From Gammaproteobacteria bacterium (GTDB lineage: Bacteria; Pseudomonadota; Gammaproteobacteria; HTCC5015): a DNA stretch of 53,689 nt. The notes under the pieces are model-generated. The model was given only the letters and a program-made list of their open reading frames with translations, was not told the DNA's origin and did not search any database. Shown here one piece after another: positions 45,839 to 53,593 of this stretch; positions within the stretch are counted from its first letter, which is position 1; every line of letters begins with the position of its first letter. Position numbers and translations under genes: made by a program. Where the stretch lies: positions 1 to 53,689 of the forward strand of contig JANQRI010000023.1 in assembly GCA_028284675.1 (NCBI GenBank), in the 5' to 3' direction.

Positions 45839-46319
45839 AAGGGTGATGGGCTGTTTTTATAAATTCTTAGCGTGTTTTGAAGCAATCAGCATAGCTTAGT
45901 GACCGGTTATCAGGTCCAAATCGTGAAAAGTAATGATATAAGAAGCGGCATAATATTCATATTATTTAACGGGCTCACATTTTTAAAGATATGCGTGTTA
46001 ATATTCAGAGTGCCTGATTTTTAAAAATATTATATATTTCAATAATTTACTATTCGTTATTTTTGAGGTTTTTATCCACATATCCCGAAGATAAGAGAGT
46101 CTGCATTGATAGAATGAATGCAAACTGGAAACAAAAAAACCTTATGATTGTGCGGTGGGTCACGTCTAAGTAACATCGCTGATCTGCGAGTTGATTTTGC
46201 TATATTTTTGTGAACTATTTCCGATACAGTATGATAGTGAATATGGGATATTACCATACGTAATGGGCGGCGAGGACCATTACTGTGAGAACAGACGGCG
46301 AGCATAGCAGGAGGTTAAG
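45839..46319. other. Intergenic region between the MoxR operon and the thioredoxin operon
   Basis: About 480 AT-rich bases between divergent operons. A hairpin GTAATGG/CCATTAC (46259-46284 region) lies shortly before the ribosome site AGGAGG at 46309-46314, so it is within the leader of the thioredoxin gene. No RNA gene or convincing promoter pair was recognised. Confidence 0.5.
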
Positions 46320-46817
46320 ATGGTAAAACGACAGATTCAGGCATTAACGGTTACATTATTTTTGCTGGTCGGAGGTTCAGTCAGCGCAGCACAGGCACCC
46401 AATTTCAAGCTACCCGGTACAAAATCAGACGTAAAACTCTCTGCCTATCGCGGCAAAGTGGTCTATGTGGATTTTTGGGCTTCATGGTGTGGCCCATGCC
46501 GTAAATCGTTCCCGTGGATGAGCGAGTTACAAGAGCGTTATGGCAGTTCTTTAAAGGTTATTGCGGTGAATTTGGATCAGGACAAAAAAGAAGCGATTAA
46601 ATTCTTAAAGAAAACCAAACCCAATTTTGCAGTGGCATTTGACCCGAAAGGCAAAGTTGCCGAGAAATATAAAGTTAGGGCAATGCCGAGTTCCTATTTG
46701 ATCGATCAACGCGGTAAAATTGTATCCGCACATACCGGATTTCGCAGTAAAGATAAACAAAAGCTGGAAAAACAAATTCAAAAACTAGTATCAAAAAGGC
46801 TATCTTCAAACCGATGA
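46320..46817 (+). CDS. TlpA/ResA-like periplasmic thioredoxin
   Basis: 165 residues. A signal peptide (cleavage after VSAA) is followed by a TlpA/ResA-type thioredoxin domain with the WCGPC redox site near residue 57, DFWASW before it and the cis-Pro segment AMPSSYLID. It should reduce or isomerise disulfides in the periplasm. It starts an operon with a DUF4266 lipoprotein (four-base overlap) and a DUF3570 protein, and is the likely redox partner of their cysteines. Confidence 0.9.
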   Translation: MVKRQIQALTVTLFLLVGGSVSAAQAPNFKLPGTKSDVKLSAYRGKVVYVDFWASWCGPCRKSFPWMSELQERYGSSLKVIAVNLDQDKKEAIKFLKKTKPNFAVAFDPKGKVAEKYKVRAMPSSYLIDQRGKIVSAHTGFRSKDKQKLEKQIQKLVSKRLSSNR

Positions 46818-47032
46818 AAAACATAAAGCAGCTATTTGCGGCGATACTATGCGTCGTTGCACTTTCAGGGTGCGCGGAAGTAAAACCATGGCAGCGCAAT
46901 ATTCTTGCACAACAGGAAATGCAGATTGTCCCGGATCCAGTCGAAAGTTATGTTGATGACCATATTTATTTCAGTAAAGAGGCCGCGACCGGGGGCAAAG
47001 GTGTAGGGGGAGGCGGCTGTGGCTGCAACTAA
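46814..47032 (+). CDS. DUF4266 lipoprotein with Gly/Cys C-terminal tail
   Basis: 72 residues. A lipoprotein signal peptide with lipobox LSGC (Cys about residue 20) is followed by KPWQRNILAQQEMQIVPDPVE, and the protein ends in GGKGVGGGGCGCN with two cysteines two residues apart. The tail is the hallmark of DUF4266 proteins, and these are found beside thioredoxins and DUF3570 proteins. The CGC pair could bind metal or be redox-active through the adjacent thioredoxin; neither is shown. ATGA overlap with the thioredoxin gene couples their translation. Confidence 0.88.
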   Translation: MKNIKQLFAAILCVVALSGCAEVKPWQRNILAQQEMQIVPDPVESYVDDHIYFSKEAATGGKGVGGGGCGCN

Positions 47033-48245
47033 ACCAGGCGGAGTAAAACAAAAACTCGCACTCGCGACCTGCACATTGCTTTCTCAGCAGGCTGCCGGTG
47101 AAGCAATTGAAAATGACTGGGTGTTCGACTCCGGTTTTTTAACCTACCGCGAAGCCGATGACCGGGTAACCGTTGAGAAATTTATCGTCAACGTCGGCGG
47201 AAACATATCCGAGCGCGACTCACTGAAAATCGATGTGGTATTCGATACGATGACCGGCTCGACACCGACCGGTGGATTGGAAAACTCGACTATCCAGAGT
47301 GTAACCGGTACATCCGGAACCGGCGGGTTTACCGCCAGCGGTCAGGCTGCCGCACTGGCACCGTTTGACGACACGCGGTTAGCTGTAAAAGTTGACTGGA
47401 AACGGGAACTGAGCAGCACACTGAACATGTCATATGGCGCGGCAATATCAGTCGAAAACGACTACACATCACTGGGTGCCAGTTATAACCTCAATAAAGA
47501 AACCGCTAACCGGTTAATGACATATTCCTTTGGCATCGGATTTGCGCATGATGAAATTTCCCAAACCGGCGGGGTGACCCCCCAGCCGTTAGGTGATGCG
47601 AATGACGCAAGCACGCCGTTTTTTGAGGAAGGTGAGCGCGATACGCTGGAGCTGTTGGGCGGTATCACGCGTGTAATCAACGCAAAAACCCTGTGGCAGA
47701 ATAATCTGTCGTTTACCTTTTCCGACGGTTATCATACCGACCCGTATAAAATCATCAGTGTTGCGAACCCCGGTGAGCCTGAGCAGTCACGCTTGTACGA
47801 AAGCCGGCCGGACTCAAGAGCGCGCACCGCGTATTACAGCAAACTGGTGCACCAGCTGACAGATACCCAGACAATCCACTTCAGCTACCGGTATTACACC
47901 GATGACTGGGAAGTTGATTCGCATACTTTTAATTATCGTCACCGTCTCGATATCGGCGGCAAGCAATACATCGAACCGAATGTGCGCCTATATACCCAGA
48001 CTGCCGCTGATTTTTTCAGTCGCACCTTATTAAGGAATCAGCCGTTACCGCAGTACGCCAGTGCCGATGGCCGTCTTGATGACATGACCGGTATTACGCT
48101 TGGGGTAAAATTCGGGAAACCGGTAGGCGACAACGGCGAAGTCAGGGCCCGTCTGGCGTTTATTTCACAGGAATTTGACAATGCGGTGATCGACTCACTG
48201 GACGCCTTCGTGCTGCAGATCAGCTTCAAAAAAGGCTTTTACTAA
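47019..48245 (+). CDS. DUF3570 outer-membrane beta-barrel-like protein
   Basis: 408 residues. The N terminus has a signal-like stretch (KLALATCTLLSQQAAG) and the body is a long run of alternating, aromatic-rich strands such as DDWEVDSHTFNYRHRLDIGG and a C-terminal FVLQISFKKGFY ending in an aromatic, as in outer-membrane barrels. The GTG 47019 start overlaps the DUF4266 gene by 14 bases; a slightly later start is possible. Third gene of the thioredoxin-DUF4266-DUF3570 operon. The FMN transferase ApbE often seen with this set is not present here. Confidence 0.87.
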   Translation: MAATKPGGVKQKLALATCTLLSQQAAGEAIENDWVFDSGFLTYREADDRVTVEKFIVNVGGNISERDSLKIDVVFDTMTGSTPTGGLENSTIQSVTGTSGTGGFTASGQAAALAPFDDTRLAVKVDWKRELSSTLNMSYGAAISVENDYTSLGASYNLNKETANRLMTYSFGIGFAHDEISQTGGVTPQPLGDANDASTPFFEEGERDTLELLGGITRVINAKTLWQNNLSFTFSDGYHTDPYKIISVANPGEPEQSRLYESRPDSRARTAYYSKLVHQLTDTQTIHFSYRYYTDDWEVDSHTFNYRHRLDIGGKQYIEPNVRLYTQTAADFFSRTLLRNQPLPQYASADGRLDDMTGITLGVKFGKPVGDNGEVRARLAFISQEFDNAVIDSLDAFVLQISFKKGFY

Positions 48246-48270
48246 GGTTTTTCCAGTACTGTATATTGTT

Positions 48271-48299
48271 AAAAAAAGCCGGCAAACTGCCGGCTTTTT
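48271..48299 (+). terminator. Rho-independent terminator after DUF3570
   Basis: Stem AAAGCCGGC/GCCGGCTTT with a U tract (CTTTTTC) 26 bases after the stop codon. Confidence 0.88.
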
Positions 48300-48423
48300 C
48301 GTTCCATAGTGCAGCCGTATTTGACAAAAAATACCACAATCTAGATAATGCCGCCTTTGCTTATGTGGGCTGCTCGTAAATGGCGTGTAATCGCCGGTAA
48401 TCAAGCGCTTAAAAGCATTTTCT

Positions 48424-48575
48424 TAAGCAAGCGTCGGTAGCTTGCCCTACAGGGATGTAGAAATGCCGCGGGAGCGCAGGATAGCGCGGAGCGGCCAGCT
48501 GGATAGTGTGTTGCGAATGCGAATACAACTGAAGGCAAATCCCGAAAGGGTAAACAATTTCTCCGCAGGAGAAAT
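48424..48575. repeat. Intergenic hairpin-rich element 3, upstream of tRNA-Arg
   Basis: Successive stems: CTAC/GTAG around CTACAGGGATGTAG (48447-48460), GCCGC...GCGGC (48465-48495) and ATTTCTCC/GGAGAAAT (48557-48575). The CAGGGATG core followed by TGCCGCG matches element 1 (GCAGGGATGCACTGCCGCG), so it is probably a diverged copy of the same family. It fills most of the 352-base gap 48246-48597; no gene is seen there. Confidence 0.6.
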
Positions 48576-48597
48576 AAGAACTTACAAACAGTTTAAT

Positions 48598-48674
48598 GCG
48601 CCCGTAGCTCAGCTGGATAGAGTACCTGGCTACGAACCAGGTGGTCGGAGGTTCGACTCCTTCCGGGCGCGCCA
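48598..48674 (+). tRNA. tRNA-Arg, anticodon ACG
   Basis: 77 bases folding as a full cloverleaf: acceptor GCGCCCG/CGGGCGC, D arm AGCTCAGCTGGATAGAGT, anticodon stem-loop CCTGG-CTACGAA-CCAGG with anticodon ACG at 48633-48635, a T arm with TTCGACT loop, and an encoded CCA end. The ACG anticodon (modified to ICG) reads CGU, CGC and CGA codons. Confidence 0.96.
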
Positions 48675-48677
48675 AAT

Positions 48678-48711
48678 AAAAAAAACCGGTCCTTGTGACC
48701 GGTTTTTTTTA
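48678..48711 (+). terminator. Terminator after tRNA-Arg
   Basis: Stem AAAACCGGTC/GACCGGTTTT with a long U tract, immediately downstream of the tRNA. Confidence 0.9.
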
Positions 48712-48766
48712 TTTATTGTTCTGGAAAAGTTCGAACCTCTGACCACCGAATCAATCAAGTGGTTCG
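48685..48766 (+). repeat. Copy 1 of a tRNA-terminator-linked repeat containing an inverted tRNA-Arg segment
   Basis: Includes the terminator stem and then TTCTGGAAAAGTTCGAACCT, GACCACCGAA and AAGTGGTTCG. The reverse complement of the latter part (CGAACCAC, then GGTGGTCAGAGGTTCGAA) matches the anticodon-to-T-arm part of the adjacent tRNA-Arg, with a short insertion. Confidence 0.65.
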
Positions 48767-48838
48767 TGCCTTCCGGGGCTATGGTCAGTGTGGGTGATTT
48801 CCATTTAGCACTGGGATGACCATTGACTGCTTTCATTA

Positions 48839-48918
48839 ACCGGTCCCTGCGACCGGTTTTTTATTTGGTGTTCTGGAAAAATTCGAATCTCCGACCACCG
48901 AATAAATAAAGTGGTTCG
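48839..48918 (+). repeat. Copy 2 of the same repeat
   Basis: About 85 to 90 percent identical to copy 1 by eye, including the ACCGGTCCCTGCGACCGGTTTT hairpin and the GAAAAATTCGAATCTCCGA to GTGGTTCG segment. A nine-base hairpin CTGCACTGC/GCAGTGCAG follows at 48919-48939. The remaining bases to 49197 hold nothing I recognise. Confidence 0.65.
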
Positions 48919-49197
48919 CTGCACTGCATGGGCAGTGCAGAACAACGTAGCGTGTCAGCGCGAGCTGGCCTTGCAGAGGTAAGGGTGTAAACAGTAGGGG
49001 AGTAGCACGGCATCATACTCCCATACGCGCCAAAAATGGTTTAAAAAATTATAGTTCTGCACTATGCTGCCTAGTCTAATATGCCTGATTGGAGTTACTA
49101 AGTAAAAACCATAAGATAAACGGGGTTTATCCAATAAATACTGTGTTATCCAAAGATATATGGGTAAATGACAATAAAAAAGCAGCGAGGTCATATA

Positions 49198-49953
49198 ATG
49201 AAAAAATATTTATTCATGGCGATGAGTATATTTCTACTGTTTGGGTGTGCCGATAAACAAGAGCCAGAGTCCTCGCTTGAAAAGAGCCAGGCCAAGCCGA
49301 TAAACTTTGAAGCCGAATCACAAAAGCTTCAACAGGGTATGGCAGCCAGCCTAAAAGAACATGCCACGCCTGAAGACATGCAAACAATGTCGCAGTTTGC
49401 TGAGAATCTGGCAAGCTCAATGCCGAGCCCGGGGTTAGCCGTGGGTACACAGGCGCCGGACTTTACGTTGGTTAACGCTTTCGGTAAAGCCATTACATTA
49501 TCGCAGGAATTAAAAAAAGGCCCAGTTGTATTGGTATTTTACCGGGGAAGCTGGTGCCCGTTTTGCAATCTGCATTTGCATGCTTTACAGAGCATTATAC
49601 CCGAGCTTAAAAGCCACAATACCCAGCTTATTGCCATTACTCCGCAAAAACCGGATGAGTCTGCTAAAGAGTTAAAAGACAAAGGGTATCCATTTGAAGT
49701 GCTGAGTGATTTGGATTATAGCGTTGCCAAAGCCTACAACTTATACTTTGATATGTCGCCGGAACTGCTTGCTGTGTATGCCAAGTTTGGAATAGATCTT
49801 GAGTCTTACAATGGAGAAGGCAGAACAGCTCTTCCTGTTCCCGGTACTTTAGTGATTGACGAAGAGGGCACGATACAAGCCATACATGCAGAAACGGATT
49901 ATAAGCAGCGCATGGAGCCTGCAGAAGTATTAGCAGTTATCGAAAGAATATGA
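49198..49953 (+). CDS. Peroxiredoxin-like lipoprotein (AhpC/TSA family)
   Basis: 251 residues. The lipobox LLFGC (Cys17) predicts lipid anchoring in the envelope. Residues 20-80 are a helical spacer. The thiol peroxidase domain (80-251) has the redox site GSWCPFCNLHLHAL with Cys120 and Cys123, an atypical CxxC in place of the usual Txx-Cys, and IAITPQKPDESAKEL, DLDYSVAKAYN and GTLVIDEEGTI. It should detoxify peroxides or shuttle electrons in the periplasm. ATG 49198 has AGCGAGG upstream. Confidence 0.85.
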   Translation: MKKYLFMAMSIFLLFGCADKQEPESSLEKSQAKPINFEAESQKLQQGMAASLKEHATPEDMQTMSQFAENLASSMPSPGLAVGTQAPDFTLVNAFGKAITLSQELKKGPVVLVFYRGSWCPFCNLHLHALQSIIPELKSHNTQLIAITPQKPDESAKELKDKGYPFEVLSDLDYSVAKAYNLYFDMSPELLAVYAKFGIDLESYNGEGRTALPVPGTLVIDEEGTIQAIHAETDYKQRMEPAEVLAVIERI

Positions 49954-50028
49954 ACTTAATATTTATTTAGTATTGCTGTAGAAAAAGGCATTCCAGAAAA
50001 TTGTCACTCTAACAATAAGGATTTAAAT

Positions 50029-50379
50029 ATGTATATTCTTACTCATGAAGGAGAAAGCATTGGTGCCACCAGACTGGAGCGGGGTGATCCGGCAGCGCTT
50101 ACCGTATCAGGAGCATTTGCCAATATGGGGGGCGCTAAAGCGATAGCGAACTGGATTAAAAGTGTAGGTGGTGAAGAAGACGAGGGAGTAGTATTCATTG
50201 ATTTGCAAAAAGATTTTGCTTTATTTAATCAGGAAGGAAAAGAAGTTAAGTTTGCAGAGGGCCATTTGATTGCAGTGCCGGAAGAGGATGAAGTTTATCT
50301 GGATATCACCATTATCTCTGAGGCTGATTACAAAGCCCATTTTGCAGAGCACATCTCCGCTATGGAAAGTGATGATTAG
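50029..50379 (+). CDS. Small acidic protein, unrecognised
   Basis: 116 residues, strongly acidic toward the C terminus. It begins MYILTHEGESIGATRLERGD and contains GGAKAIANWIKSVGG and GHLIAVPEEDEVYLDITIISEADY. No signal peptide or known domain is visible. A clear AAGGA ribosome site precedes ATG 50029. It follows the peroxiredoxin gene by 75 bases in the same direction, and may belong to the same transcript. Confidence 0.6.
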   Translation: MYILTHEGESIGATRLERGDPAALTVSGAFANMGGAKAIANWIKSVGGEEDEGVVFIDLQKDFALFNQEGKEVKFAEGHLIAVPEEDEVYLDITIISEADYKAHFAEHISAMESDD

Positions 50380-50954
50380 ATGAATACTGTCTATTGAATA
50401 TTAAAAAGTATTTATTTTAATAATGTTATGATCAAGGGCATAGATTAAAAATTTTTGATAGATTACTAAGCCTATGAATTTCTATGAACTGTCAGCCAGA
50501 GTCTAAGGCTTCATGGTTTAAGAAACCCGATCGACTAGTTTAAGGTTTTTAACGCGGCTGAATTCTTTTGTGTTGTGCGTGACCAGGGTTGCATCAGCAG
50601 CCAAAGCTTGAGCAGCTATTAGCAGATCGTAGGGACCGATAGGTGTGCCGGTTTTTTCCAAATCAGACCGTAGCTGGCTCCGTAAGGGTGAGGGCATAAA
50701 CAGCCCGAATGCTGCTTCTGGAGTTATGATTAGTCTGAGTGGTTCCCATAAGTGTCAATACAAATTGATTGCTCAAAAGTAAGAGTAGGGTTAGGGGTGC
50801 AGGAGATAAAGTAAGCATTAGGAGCAATTTGTTTGGTGTTGTAGTGCCTAGTCTAAAAAGACTAATACATTTAAGTGATTGTTGCAGAAAGCCCACTTAT
50901 ATAGGCTATAAAAAATAATTTTGAACTTTTAATTACATAAAACCAGGGGCTGAA
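50380..50954. other. Intergenic stretch holding the vapC remnant
   Basis: 575 AT-rich bases. Apart from the vapC remnant it contains a short palindrome TAGTCT/AGACTA near 50849-50864 and no other feature I can support. A 77-codon minus-strand frame here is Leu/Thr-rich low-complexity sequence and probably not a gene. Confidence 0.5.
50518..50715 (-). pseudogene. VapC (PIN-domain) toxin remnant
   Basis: The minus strand from about 50690 to the TAA at 50518-50520 encodes the VapC C-terminal block LRSQLRSDLEKTGTPIGPYD followed by LLIAAQALAADATLVTHNTK and EFSRVKNLKLVD, typical of PIN-domain RNase toxins. Upstream the sequence (AAFGLFMPSP) no longer resembles the PIN core, and the N-terminal half with the first catalytic Asp is missing. 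No VapB antitoxin gene is recognisable nearby. This is a decayed toxin-antitoxin locus. Confidence 0.8.
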
Positions 50955-51449
50955 ATGAAACGTGTTAATAAAAATATAATTTTAGGGCTGTTATTGGTAT
51001 CTTTTAGTGGGCTGGCTAATGCCGATAACTATTATGGGCTGGACCTCACTCAATTTGATTTTTCTAGTGGAGATCTTAATGCGTTGGTGTTTAAAGTGGG
51101 TAAAACGCATAATAATGTCAGTGTGGAAGGAAGGCTGGGTTTCGGTGCTGGAGATGATAATGGTTCTATCGAAGTGGAAGATTTTATTGGGGTCTATATG
51201 AAATTTCATCCGAAAGAATCAAAAGTTTTGCCTTATGGAATATTGGGAGTCAACCGAATTCAAGTGTCTTCTGCATCTTCATTATCGGGGAGCCATCGGA
51301 ATATATCTGGTGTTGCAACAGAAGTTGCTTATGGTTTTGGTGTTATATTTGGCAATAGTGATTTCGGATTCAATGTTGAATATATGGAAAATACAGATGA
51401 TTTGAGGGATTTGTCAGTTGTATCCCTGGGTTTTGTAAAAAGTTATTAG
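50955..51449 (+). CDS. Small outer-membrane beta-barrel protein
   Basis: 164 residues. A signal peptide (MKRVNKNIILGLLLVSFSGL, cleavage after ANA) is followed by alternating strands with Gly and aromatic residues (VSVEGRLGFGAGDD, VYMKFHPKESKVLPYGILGV, AYGFGVIFGNSDFGFNVEYM) and a C-terminal SLGFVKSY ending in Tyr, typical of OMP_b-brl-type barrels. No specific function is apparent. It lies alone in the variable region. Confidence 0.75.
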   Translation: MKRVNKNIILGLLLVSFSGLANADNYYGLDLTQFDFSSGDLNALVFKVGKTHNNVSVEGRLGFGAGDDNGSIEVEDFIGVYMKFHPKESKVLPYGILGVNRIQVSSASSLSGSHRNISGVATEVAYGFGVIFGNSDFGFNVEYMENTDDLRDLSVVSLGFVKSY

Positions 51450-51943
51450 TGTTATTTATTCGTGCGGCAAACAGGGCTTCGTTAAATGAAAAAAATTAAC
51501 TGATGTGTCGTTCTGGCAATTCAGCGTTTTGAATGTTATGCGGGGGACATAACCACCTACTTTGTTGCTTTAAGAAGAGGCGGCCTTTAGCCATTTCTGG
51601 TGATGCACAAAAACTAAGGCCGCTGGTTGATCAAATCTATAATAAATCTGTTCAGCCTTTATTTGGGGCGATACCTAAATAAAACTTTTTTGCTAATCGA
51701 GTATCGCCATTTACATACCATGAGCCGAGCCGGCTTTATTTTAAAATCAAAAAGTAATTTTCCAAAGGCAATATTTCTTTTCATAAGATACTGAATGACG
51801 TATCCGAGGCAGTGTTTTTCCAGTTACGCCGAACCTTCGTTTTTGAATAGTACCCCCGCGACTTAAGGAAAAACTTTACATACGCTATACTCTTTCCGGT
51901 CAAATATGATGTAATACGCAGCAACAAACCATGGAGGTGAAAA
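51450..51943. other. Intergenic region upstream of the metallophosphoesterase
   Basis: About 490 bases without a recognisable gene. An inverted repeat GCGGCCTTTAG ... CTAAGGCCGC with a long spacer occurs near 51579-51625. A possible -10 box TATACT is at 51886-51891 without a convincing -35. GGAGGTG at 51933-51939 is the ribosome site of the next gene. Confidence 0.5.
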
Positions 51944-53341
51944 ATGGCAAAGCACCCGGCATCCGATAAACATGGGGCGCTCTGGCAGGCGGCGTGTGCC
52001 CAGGCTGTGCGTAACGCACATCCGGAGAAAAGCACGCATGAAGTTGATATGCATCCTGTTGTGCAAGCGACTAACTCTGATTCGGCGAATACGGATCTGT
52101 CAGGGCTGCTTGCAGAGAATGCCGATATTTCCAATTTGTTTATGGAGCTCACATTGGCTGAGCATTGGCAGGATGATGTTGCGATTGCAAAAATCAAAGA
52201 GCGGCTATCATCTGCCGAGCCCGAGCTGCTCTGGCATGACAGTAAGAAAATATTTCTTGAGCATTTACAGCAATTTTCCGCGAGACCGCTTTATCGTGAT
52301 TGGCAGGATGCTGAGCAACAGCAGGATTTTGGCGTAGTCAGGCATCTTCTGGCAGATAATGCCAAAATTGGAATCATCGGCGATTGGGGCACCGGTGGAG
52401 GCGATGCAAAGGCATTGTTAGAAGAGCTGTTAACAGAGCACCGGGTTGATGTGTTGCTGCATCTGGGCGATATCTATTTCGCGTGCCTGGAAGAGGAGAT
52501 GCTTTCTAATTTTTTCAATCCGCTGCAGGAAATTTTCAAAAAGACCGGCAGACAGGTGCCGGTGTATACGATTCCCGGTAATCATGAATATTACTCTTCC
52601 GGTGAGGCATTTTATCAGCTGCTGGATCAGCTGAATGTCGGGTTCGGTCCGGATTATATGCAGGAAGCCAGTTATTTTTGCCTAAGAACTGAAAATCAGA
52701 AGTGGCAGATACTGGGTGTGGATTCGGCCTATCGCGAAGCGGTTCAGGATTTGAAAGTGAAGGATAAAGCCCATTACGACTATACGAAGTATTATCCCGG
52801 CCTGTGTGATTCGGAGTTACAATGGCATAAACACAAGCTGGAGCAGTTTGATGGACGTAATATTCTTTTGTCGCATCATGGTTTGTTATCGGCAAAAACG
52901 GTACTTGATGATAATGCCGGCTCTGTTACACCGTATATGTGTCCGGCATTGTTTAATCAGTTCAAGGGTCTTACGGATAAAATTGATTTGTGGATCTGGG
53001 GGCATGAGCATGATTTTTCCCTGTTTAAAAATTACTGTGAGTTGCCGGACGATGTGAAAGTAAAGCAATCCTGTCTGCTGGGCGGCAGTGCGAGGGATGT
53101 TGAAATCAGCGAAAATTTGCCCGAATGTTATAAAGATATTGTTTATATTGGCGATGATGGCAAACCGTTTGAGCTGGGCAGTAATAATGGTTATATGAAC
53201 CATTCGTATGCGGTGCTGGATTTGGGTGCTGAGTCGGTTGCGTATTATCAGATACCGGCCTGGCCGGAAAACAACCGGGTTGAGCTTGGCGCAGGGCAGC
53301 CTAAATGCTTGTGTGAAATTCCGTTATTGGCAGAGCGTTGA
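51944..53341 (+). CDS. Calcineurin-like metallophosphoesterase
   Basis: 465 residues, no signal peptide. Metal-site motifs are GDWGTGG (from residue 146, in place of GDxHG), LGDIYF (Asp at about 176), IPGNHEYY, SHHG and GHEHDF. The N-terminal 120 residues are helical and unrecognised. The divergent first motif is seen in acid phosphatase-like members, so the substrate cannot be predicted. The strong ribosome site supports ATG 51944. It is flanked by variable or repeat sequence on both sides. Confidence 0.88.
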   Translation: MAKHPASDKHGALWQAACAQAVRNAHPEKSTHEVDMHPVVQATNSDSANTDLSGLLAENADISNLFMELTLAEHWQDDVAIAKIKERLSSAEPELLWHDSKKIFLEHLQQFSARPLYRDWQDAEQQQDFGVVRHLLADNAKIGIIGDWGTGGGDAKALLEELLTEHRVDVLLHLGDIYFACLEEEMLSNFFNPLQEIFKKTGRQVPVYTIPGNHEYYSSGEAFYQLLDQLNVGFGPDYMQEASYFCLRTENQKWQILGVDSAYREAVQDLKVKDKAHYDYTKYYPGLCDSELQWHKHKLEQFDGRNILLSHHGLLSAKTVLDDNAGSVTPYMCPALFNQFKGLTDKIDLWIWGHEHDFSLFKNYCELPDDVKVKQSCLLGGSARDVEISENLPECYKDIVYIGDDGKPFELGSNNGYMNHSYAVLDLGAESVAYYQIPAWPENNRVELGAGQPKCLCEIPLLAER

Positions 53342-53387
53342 GTTATAAATTGTTTTGGTTCTTACTCAATAAAATACTTGTCATTCC

Positions 53388-53593
53388 TGCGTAGGCAGGA
53401 ATCCAGTATGCTTTAGATTTAATGAGAAAGAACAAGAGTGATTAAACAAGCGGCTGTATATTGTTTCCAGCAAGAAAAGTAGAAACGTGCTTGGAAAATA
53501 CGTTTAATAAAAAAATCCATCATGGATAGATTTATGAGGCGCAAATTAATGCGTCATTATCAGGATAGGAGAACCTGGATTCCTGCCTGCGCA
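53388..53593. repeat. MITE-like element with terminal inverted repeats
   Basis: TGCGTAGGCAGGAATCCAG at 53388-53406 and its near-exact inverse CTGGATTCCTGCCTGCGCA at 53575-53593 (18 of 19) bound about 206 bases with no coding frame. Internal small palindromes include ATCCAT/ATGGAT. The ATTCCTGCGTAGGCAGGAAT end is itself palindromic, as in a widespread family of intergenic repeats. The rest of 53342-53689 holds nothing recognised. Confidence 0.7.

Noticed and set aside
48409..48675. 88-codon minus-strand frame beginning MARPEGVEPPTTWFVARYS
   Set aside because: This is the typical spurious translation of the antisense strand of a tRNA gene; it covers tRNA-Arg.
48630..48836. 68-codon minus-strand frame ending RKESNLRPPGS
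   Set aside because: Another translation of tRNA-like and terminator sequence, not a gene.
49068..49079. 12-base word TGCCTAGTCTAA also present at 50845-50856, possible att-like direct repeat
   Set aside because: Only 12 bases match, the contexts differ, and no integrase is nearby.
50663..50896. 77-codon minus-strand frame as a VapB antitoxin
   Set aside because: The translation is Leu/Thr-rich low complexity and has no AbrB or RHH pattern.
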